From Lolium rigidum (taxonomy: Eukaryota > Streptophyta > Magnoliopsida > Poales > Poaceae): 64,000 nt of DNA. Below the pieces are notes generated by a model. It was given only the letters and a program-made list of their open reading frames with translations, did not search any database and was not told where the DNA came from. The stretch covers positions 280,610,715 through 280,674,714 of the forward strand of contig NC_061510.1 in assembly GCF_022539505.1 (NCBI RefSeq), in the 5' to 3' direction. Each line of letters opens with the position of its first letter. Position 1 is the first letter of the stretch. This document shows, one piece after another, positions 57,284 through 64,000 of this stretch. The translations under genes were made by a program, and so were the position numbers.

Positions 57284-58408
57284 CTCATATCTTCATCATT
57301 TAATTTAATCATACCCCTCTTCTTCAATATTGGTGTCGGGGTTGGTTCAGGTGTAGCCCAATCATCATGATTCCGGCCTATTCTAGCCAATAATTCTTCA
57401 GCGTCGTCTGGAGTTCTTTTCCTGAAAACACAACCAGCACAACTATCCAGGTATTCCCTAGACTCAATGGTTAGTCCACTATAAAGTATATCAAGTAAAT
57501 CATGCTTTTCCAAATCATGTCCAGTCCGAGCTCTGATAAGAGAGCAAAATCTCGCCCAAGCCTCAGGCAATTTCTCTCCATCTTCCTGGTCAAAATTATA
57601 AATTCTCCGCAAAGCAATATGTTGAGCACTAGCAGGAAAGTATTTCCGAAAGAAAACATCAAGCAAATCACTTGGACTATCAATAGAATCAGGTGGCAAA
57701 CTATTATACCAAGTTTTAGCATCATCCTTTAATGAGAAAGGAAAAAAAATTAGCAACGAAATAAGTACGCTTCTTAACATCATCAGAAAACAAGCTACTC
57801 AGAGTAGACAGCTCAATCATGTTTTCTACAGCACTTTCTTTTTCAGTACCACAAAAAGGTGTTTTCTCAACAATAGATATATGAGATAAATCAAGAGAAA
57901 TATCATAATCCTTATCCTTAATGTTTATAGGAGATGTGGCAAATTTAGGATCAGGAGACAGTTTATATCTAACAGCACGTTGTGCAAGAAGCTTTTTAAT
58001 ATTACTTGCATCAGTAGTAGCATTGCATTTATCAATAAAATCATCATCAAGTTCTACATAATCTTCATCAAGATCATCACTAGAGTATTCAACAGTCTCA
58101 GGTGAATTAACAGGTGTAGCAGCATTTTAATTAGGAGTTTCAGCATTTTCAATTTTTCTAGACCTAGCAATTGTAGCATCTAGAAAAGATCCTAATGAAC
58201 CATCATTATCAAGCACAGCAGAAGCATCATCAAAATTATAAGAGGAACTTTCAGATCTAGCAGAAGTACCAGCATGTGAAGCTTATGGTGGTGAAACAAG
58301 TTTATCTATCACAGATGGTGAATCAAGAGCAGCAGAGGTACTCAGAGTTGTACCTTTTCTTGTAGTGCATGGTAATATGGCGACTTTAGTATCACGAGGT
58401 TTACCCAT
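57284..58408 (-). pseudogene. gag of D1, broken and truncated
   Basis: Starts at ATG 58408 (MGKPRDTKVAIL). Two in-frame stops occur (SPP then stop near 58285; ETPN then stop near 58129), and there is a frame change near 57740. The Gag core is well kept: FPFSLKDDAKTWYNSLPP, LLDVFFRKYFPASAQHIALR, LPEAWARFCSLIRARTGHDL, LLDILYSGLTIESREYLDSC. The C-terminal part is cut by element C at 57284. Confidence 0.88.
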
Positions 58409-58466
58409 GATGGAGAATTTGCAGCGAACAATATCAATCCAAGTGAACTTGCAAATAAAGCTATGC

Positions 58467-58484
58467 TCCTCGGCAACGGCGCCA
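58467..58484 (-). other. Primer binding site of D1
   Basis: Complement of tRNA-Asp with one mismatch (plus strand TCCTCGGCAACGGCGCCA). Confidence 0.83.
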
Positions 58485-58495
58485 GAAAATAGTCT

Positions 58496-59903
58496 TGATG
58501 ACCCACAAGTATAAGGGATCGCAACAGTCTTCGAGGGAAGTAAAACCCAATTTATTGATTCGACACAAGGGGAGCCAAAGAATATTTGTAAGCCTTAACA
58601 GCGGAGTTGTCAATTCAGCTGCACCTGAAAACAGACTTGCTCGCAAGAATTTATCGATAGTAGCAGTTTTATAGCGATGAGCAGTGGTGAAATATCAGCA
58701 GCAGAGTAACAAAGACAGCAGTAGTGATTATAGTAAATAGCAGGATTAAAATACTGTAGGCACAGGGATGGATGAACGGTCGTTGCATGGATGAGAGAAA
58801 CTCATGTAACAATCAATGTAGGGCATTTGCAGTTAGTAATAAAACGGTATCCAAGTACTAATCAATCAATAGGCATGTGTTCCATATTTAGTCGTACGTG
58901 CTCGCAATGAGAAACTTGCACAACATCTTTTGTCCTACCAGCCGGTGGCAGCCAGTGGCAGCCGGGCCTCTAGGGAATCTACTGGAAATTAAGGTACTCC
59001 TTTTAATAGAGCACCGGAGCAAAGCATTAACACTCCGTGAACACATGTGATCCTCATATCACCGCCTTCCCCTTCGGTTGTCCCAATTTCTATCACTTTG
59101 GGGCCTCGGGTTCCGGACAACAATAAGTATATACAACTTGCAGGTAAGATCATAAAGCAATGAATATCATCATGAATTGATAACATGTTCAGATCTGAGA
59201 TCATGGCACTCGGGCCCTAGTGACAAGCATTAAGCATAACAAGTTGCAACAATATCATAGAAGTACCAATTACGGACACTAGGCACTATGCCCTAACAAT
59301 CTTATGCTATTACATGACCAATCTCATCCAATCCCTACCATCCCCTTCAGCCTACAGCGGGGGAATTACTCACACATGGATGGGGAAACATGGCTGGTCG
59401 ATGGAGAGGCGTCGGTGGTGATGATGGCGATGATCTCCTCCAATTCCCCGTCCCGGCGGAGTGCCAGAACGGAGTTTCTGGTCCCGAGACGGAGTTTCGC
59501 GATGGCGGCGGTGTTCTGATGTCTTCTGGCGATTTCGTCTAACCCCCCGTGCGTTTTTAGGTCGAAGGCTTTAAGTAGTCGAAAAGGGGGCGTCGGAGGC
59601 TGGCCGAGGGGGCCTCACCATAGGGCGGCGCGCCCCCCTCGTAGGCCGCGCCGGCCCATGGTGTGGGGGCCGTGGGTCCCCCTGGCCTGCCCTTCTGGCT
59701 CCGTGAATCTTCTGGAAAAATAAGCCCTTGGGCATTAATTCCGAGGATTTTCCTGAAAGTTGGATTTCTGCACAAAAACGAGACACCAGAGCAATTCTGC
59801 TGAAAATAGCGTTAGTCCGTGTTAGTTGTATCCAAAATACAAAAATTAGAGGCAAAACAATAGCAAAAGTGTTCGGGAAAATAGATACGTTTTGGACGTA
59901 TCA
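58496..59903 (-). repeat. 5' LTR of D1, 1408 bp
   Basis: In element sense TGATACGTCCAAAACGTATC to GTGGGTCATCA. GC-rich hairpin about 59610-59675, followed on the minus strand by a weak ACTTAAAG box (about 59570-59577). Confidence 0.87.
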
Positions 59904-59926
59904 ACCAAATGCAAGCATTTGTTCAT

Positions 59927-60110
59927 AGCCTCGGGGGCTACTCCCATCGGGAGCGCTGGTCGCGCACCCGATAGATATGAAAAGTTCGAGAAAGAATGAC
60001 AATATAGCGGCATGAGGCATTAAAGTGTTGAGCCTACAACCAAGCACTAGTCCTTGGCTGTAGCCTCGGGGGCTACTCCCATCGAGAACGCTGTTCGCGT
60101 GCCCGATGAA
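59927..60110 (+). repeat. Tandem motif in the 3' region of E
   Basis: AGCCTCGGGGGCTACTCCCA followed by a TCG-rich tail occurs at 59927 and 60062 (135-bp spacing). A shorter echo TACTCCCATCGGGA lies near 60164. Confidence 0.75.
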
Positions 60111-60715
60111 ATTATATAAAAAAAGTGAGCATATTTCGAGTTATACAAATAACTCTGCATATACTCCCATCGGGAAGGCAAGATAAGTCATCCGTTGACT
60201 TAATAAAATATGCTATTCCAACAGCCGAAAAAGCACTCGACAATATATTCTCAGAGCGCCAAAGTCGCGAATAATCTCTGAATGCCGCAAAACTTTGCGA
60301 AGGTAAGACCCCAGATCCGTTCTGAGCGGCGTGGCACCGTCTCGCGACGTCGGTTTGCTACTTTTTCCGTATCAACGGATACGAAGAAAAATCCTAACGG
60401 ACGCGTTAGGTACCCGATAAAATATGACTGGGACTCGATAGAATGGTAAGACCTTAAGTGGCACCTGTCGAAGTTTACACCAGTATCCCGAGATCATGTC
60501 CAGGGACGTGATCTTGAAGTAGGTTTTTGTGGATTGCCACTAGAGCAGTTAACTAGTACCTGATCCGTCAGATGAACTAGCCCCAACTACCATCATCCCT
60601 GTACAATATATGATTGCATACCCAAAGATATGTGATAAATTCGATAGAGTTATTGAATGATTAAAGTTGGAGATTTTCCCTGATTCTTCGATTCAAGCAA
60701 AATCTCGAGGGCTAC

Positions 60716-61101
60716 TGACATAGGCATCCCCAATGGGCCTGCCGAAGATGGTACCCGGGGTTTACTGAAGGCCCATGACTCGAAGAATAAGAAGATTCGG
60801 AAGCCCAAGTTATTATTAAGGAAATATAGAGTTGTATTAGGAAGTACTACTTGTAATCTTACGGGACGGGTTAGAAACCCTCCCGGACTCTGTAACTTGT
60901 GTATTATGAATCCCTCGACTCCACCTCTTATATAAGGGGGAGTCGAGGGACAAAGATAGATCGATTCATTGTTTCACGCAACCCTAGTTTTTACATCGTC
61001 GAGTACTTTTCGGCTGAAACCTTCGAGATCTACTTGCCCTCTACTTCCGACTAAAACCCTAGTCTATAATCTGTAGGCATTGATAAGTTAATCCCTTGTC
61101 A
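60716..61101 (+). repeat. 3' LTR of E, 386 bp
   Basis: TGACATAGGCATCCCC to CCCTTGTCA, with inverted ends TGACA/TGTCA. It has a strong TATA box TTATATAAGG (about 60929-60938), followed by GTCGAGGGACAAAGATAGATC. A single LTR; the partner is not in the window. Confidence 0.8.
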
Positions 61102-61149
61102 GAGAGGTAGAGTGTACTCCCCAGGTGAACTTATGAGTAGAGCTATGCC

Positions 61150-61167
61150 TCCCCGGCAACGGCGCCA
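61150..61167 (-). other. Primer binding site of D2
   Basis: Perfect 18-nt complement of the tRNA-Asp 3' end on the minus strand. Confidence 0.87.
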
Positions 61168-61178
61168 GAAAATAGTCT

Positions 61179-62731
61179 TGATAACCCACAAGTATAGGGG
61201 ATCGCAACAGTCTTCGAGGGAAGTAAAACCCAAATGTATTGATTCGACACAAGGGGAAGCAAAGAATACTTATAAGCCTTAACAACTGAGTTGTCAATTC
61301 AGCTGCACCTAGAAAAGCACTAGTAATAGTGGTGATGTGAAAGCAGCAATAATATGAGAGCAATAGTAACAGTAACACAGCAGCAGTAGCAGTAACACAG
61401 AGGCAATGGCACCAGAAAATAGTTGACACTACTTCTAATGACATATAGGACCGAGTGAGTATTTGATGATGAAAGATGGACCGGGGTTCCCAGCTATCTA
61501 CACTAGTGGTAACTCTCCAATAATAAGTGACAAGTGTTGGGTGAACAAATTACAGTTGGGCAATTGATAGGATTGAAATAGCATTAAGACAGAACATCAA
61601 GTCTATTAATCATGTAGGCATGTTTTCCATATATAGTCATACGTGCTCGCAATGAGAAACTTGCATAACATCTTTTGTCCTACCAGCCGGTGGCAGCCGG
61701 GCCTCAAGGGAATCTACTGGTAATTAAGGTACTCCTTTTAATAGAGTACCGGAGCAAAGCATTAACACTTGGTGAAAACATGTGATCCTCATATCTAAGC
61801 CTTCCCCTCCTGTTATCCCAGTTGCTGTCACTCCGGGGCCTCGGGTTCCAGACATAGACATGTGCAAACAACTTGTAGATACAATCTAAGCAATAATTAT
61901 AGAGCTTTAAATCTAAGATCATGCCACTCGTGCACTAGTGACAAGCATTAAACACAACAAGATTGCAGCAACAATAACTTCACAAACTTTATAGATAGAC
62001 TGATCATAATGTAACAATTCATCGGATCCCAACAAACACAACACCGATTACATCAGATGGATCTCAATTATGTAAGGCATCTCATGAGATCATTGTATTG
62101 AAGTACATGGGAGAGAGAGTACCAACTATCTACTGCTAGAACCCGTAGTCCATGGGGGAACTACTCACGGAGCATGATGGAGGCGGTGGCGTCGATGGAG
62201 AAGCCTTCCGGGGCACTTCCCCGTCCCGGCGGCGTGCCGGAACAGAGACTTCTGTCCCCGAAACGGAGTTTCGCGATGGTGGCGGCGCCCCCGGAGTCTT
62301 TCTCGGAATATCGATTGATTGAGTATACGGTGTTTTCAGCGTCGCAAGGAATTTATAGGCGAAGAGGCGGCGCGAGGGGTGCACTGGGGGCCCACCCCAT
62401 AGGGCGGCGCGGCCCCTGCCTAGGCCGCGCCGCCCAAGGTGGTGTGGAGGCCTGTGGGCCTCCTCTCCGTCTCTTCTTCGGTGTTCCGGTCGCGTCTCGG
62501 TGAAAATAAGAGGTTTGGCTTTTGTTTCGTCGAATTCCGAGAATGTTGCCCGAACAGCCTTTTCCGGAACCAAAAACAGCGAGAAAACAAGAACCGGCAC
62601 CTTGGCATCTCGTTAATAGGTTAGTGCCGGAAAATGCATAAAATCATTATAAAGTGTGAGCAAAACATGTAGGTATTGTCATAAAACTAGCATGGAACAT
62701 CAGAAATTATAGATACGTTGGAGACGTATCA
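61179..62731 (-). repeat. 5' LTR of D2, 1553 bp
   Basis: In element sense TGATACGTCTCCAACGTATC to TTGTGGGTTATCA. GC hairpin about 62388-62465, with the TATA-like CCTATAAATTCC (62348-62359) downstream on the minus strand. Confidence 0.87.
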
Positions 62732-63956
62732 CAGTCCCAGGTTGCCTTGATGCGCATGGAGCTGCTTCAGCTGGTTGACATTCGTGTCGAGGAGGCGTCT
62801 CGCCCTCTTCGTGAAGAGGTGGCTGCTCTAAAATTGTTGTTGGAGAGTGTTGGTGTTTCTTTGGAGCCAGTTGAGGCACGTCCTTCTGATGGTTTGGGGC
62901 TCGCTAGAGCGCAGGCTCCGGTCGTGCTTGACTCCTCTGAGCAGATGTCGTATGTGGTTGAGAGGAGCACCTCTACGGTTGTTGCTCTCCTCGTGGTCCA
63001 TCGTCGCCGCCTAATGAGTAGGTTGCCTCTGAGCGTGAGGGCATGGTCATGATTGCGGCTCAAGCGCTTGACATTGAGTTGAGTGTTGATGTCGACGCGG
63101 GAGTATGTCCCTCGCCTGAGACTGGCAGACATGTGGTTGCTAAGTCAGTGGATTTGACAGCTGTTGCCGGCACACCTGTTTCGCTCTCGCATGAGTCCGG
63201 CGAACAGGTGGTTGCTAAGTCAGGAGTGTTGACACATGTGCATGCATCCTCTCCACCGCAGTCGGAGCCTTGCCAGTCGCCGCAACCTATTGTGTTGGCT
63301 AACTCTAAGTGCGAGGACATAGACGAGTTCTTGGCTCCAGTGTTGCACATCATGGAAGAGCTACATGAGTTGCGTGGGGATTCTCCTGTGGTGCTTCCGT
63401 CGGCGTTGTGCTCTTTTGAGACCATGGAGGTGGCCACGACACCATCTCCACCGTAGTCGGAGCCTTGCCAGTCCCTCGCCTCTTTGGACCATGGAGCGGT
63501 GTTGGTTCCTAGCTCAGATGCTCTTTTTGCAAAGGAGCTTTGTGGTTTGCTCGCTAGTTTAGAGGTGGCTAGCCCAGGATATGGCAACGAAATTGTCGTC
63601 GTCTTGGCAGGTAAAGCCTCGGAGGACATGATCAAGAAAGTGGAGAAGTCTCTTAAGAAGGTATCTATCAAAAGGATAAGGAGGAGAGCCATAAAGAGAA
63701 ATTTGAGAAACCGTTCAAAAGATGGTCTCATTTTGGGTTGTCATGTTCTTTTAGTGGGTCTTTTTTGCGATGTTGTGCTCTTGGGTTGTCGATTCTAGTT
63801 GGTTTAGAGGTTGCTTTCTTTTGGTGTTTTCTCATGGGTGTGCTCTTGGTGTGGGCTTGGCCCTATTGTTGTAGGTTTTCGCTCGCTTTTCCTAAAAATT
63901 GAGCACCTTCTTAATTAATTGATGAGGCAAAGCTTTTGCCTCCATTTAAAAAAAAA
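62732..63956 (+). mobile_element. LINE, 3' portion
   Basis: It ends in TTAATTAATTGATGAGGCAA, AGCTTTTGCCTCC and an A-tract (63948-63956), the type of 3' end seen in grass LINEs. The upstream sequence holds a broken ORF. The 5' part was cut off by D2. Confidence 0.7.
62747..63798 (+). pseudogene. LINE-associated ORF, broken, function uncertain
   Basis: Three overlapping frames (62747-63052, 63043-63456, 63484-63798) form one decayed protein. It starts MRMELLQLVDIRVEEASRPL with a helical segment (REEVAALKLLLESVGVSLE), has a Ser/Val-rich middle (APVLHIMEELHELRGDSP), and ends AKELCGLLASLEVASPG and a basic tail KKVEKSLKKVSIKRIRRR. I recognise the pattern from LINE-linked proteins of Triticeae, possibly the end of ORF1. 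I see no endonuclease or RT motif. Confidence 0.5.
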
Positions 63957-64000
63957 TCTCACATTGTTCTTCTCGTGATAAAAGATGGTATATGTGAGTT
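63957..64000. other. Right flank of the LINE, nothing recognised
   Basis: 44 bp only; too short to classify. Confidence 0.4.

Larger units (their letters stand above)
57284..59903 (-). mobile_element. D1: Athila-type element, 5' part
   Basis: On the minus strand: LTR (59903 to 58496), primer site, gag, then cut at 57284 by the right end of C. No pol is present in the window, so whether D1 was autonomous is unknown. It inserted into element E (right flank ACCAA, 59904-59908). Confidence 0.87.
59904..61101 (+). mobile_element. E: Gypsy element, 3' end with LTR
   Basis: A non-coding internal 3' portion (59904-60715) with tandem motifs, a CTCGAGGGCTAC polypurine-like end and a short LTR. The style (repeated TCGGGGGCTACTCCCATCG) is that of grass Tat-type elements, by memory. 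Its 5' part was separated by D1 and is missing. It inserted in D2 internal sequence. Confidence 0.65.
61102..62731 (-). mobile_element. D2: Athila-type element, 5' end
   Basis: Minus-strand LTR (62731 to 61179), primer site, and 48 bp of leader before E interrupts it at 61101. It inserted in a LINE (right flank CAGTC, 62732-62736). No coding sequence remains. Confidence 0.85.

Noticed and set aside
63060..63731. 223-codon minus-strand ORF in the LINE
   Set aside because: Shadow of the plus-strand LINE frame; composition and similarity support the plus strand.
1..64000. A previously undescribed gene system of the host (defence, biosynthetic or similar)
   Set aside because: No host gene was found; every sizeable ORF lies in a transposable element or in Helitron interior without recognisable domains.

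Overview
The window looks like intergenic DNA of a large-genome cool-season grass (Pooideae; Triticeae or a close relative is my best guess). I infer this from Athila-lineage Gypsy elements with LTRs beginning TGATACGTC, primer sites matching the 3' end of tRNA-Asp, a Tat-lineage element with LTRs beginning TGTTGCGG, a Stowaway-type MITE and two LINE 3' ends of grass type. I found no host gene, no tRNA or rRNA gene and no CRISPR array. Nearly every base belongs to a transposable element, and the elements are nested up to five deep. I have no database, so family names are given at lineage level and the copies are labelled with my own letters.

Layout, left to right. 1-2824: 5' end of a minus-strand pol-less Athila-type element (B1). 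2825-7507: a minus-strand Gypsy (Tat-type) integrase gene, split by a 3986-bp Helitron (3207-7192) that inserted between A and T of one codon and carries MITEs, a LINE 3' end and gene-like scraps. 7508-25549: Athila element A1 (plus), with gag, protease, RT, RNase H, integrase and a post-pol ORF. Its integrase is split by an 8.2-kb insert F (12693-20933), which contains a solo LTR (13792-15538). The A1 3' LTR is cut by B2 (25550-27499). 27500-57283: element C, arranged LTR-internal-LTR-internal-LTR. Its first internal region holds a Tat-type gag-only element T2 (31521-49385), and the T2 5' LTR holds a full Athila element A2 (38470-48975). 57284-62731: minus-strand Athila-type elements D1 and D2 flank the 3' end of another Gypsy element E. 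62732-63956: a LINE 3' portion.

How the parts relate. A1 and A2 are of autonomous type but damaged: A1 has lost the RT catalytic block, and A2 has many frameshifts. B and C share LTR design, primer site and part of their internal sequence with each other but lack pol; C keeps one intact Gag-like ORF in each of its two units. They look like non-autonomous passengers of an Athila-type machinery. T2 keeps gag, has no pol, and has two ORFs on the opposite strand, one with its own promoter-like leader.

The most useful observations are these. (1) The Helitron excises in silico to restore an integrase frame. (2) Element C is a tandem whose two outer flanks do not match, which implies recombination between two separate insertions and loss of everything between them. 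(3) One GC-rich hairpin recurs upstream of the core promoter in most LTR families and again before the post-pol ORF. (4) Copies differ systematically by one-base indels at CTG/CAG sites, which looks like base-calling error at CHG-methylated cytosines, so many apparent frameshifts may not be real. (5) F has the ends and target duplication of a retrotransposon but no LTR pair and no coding domain.
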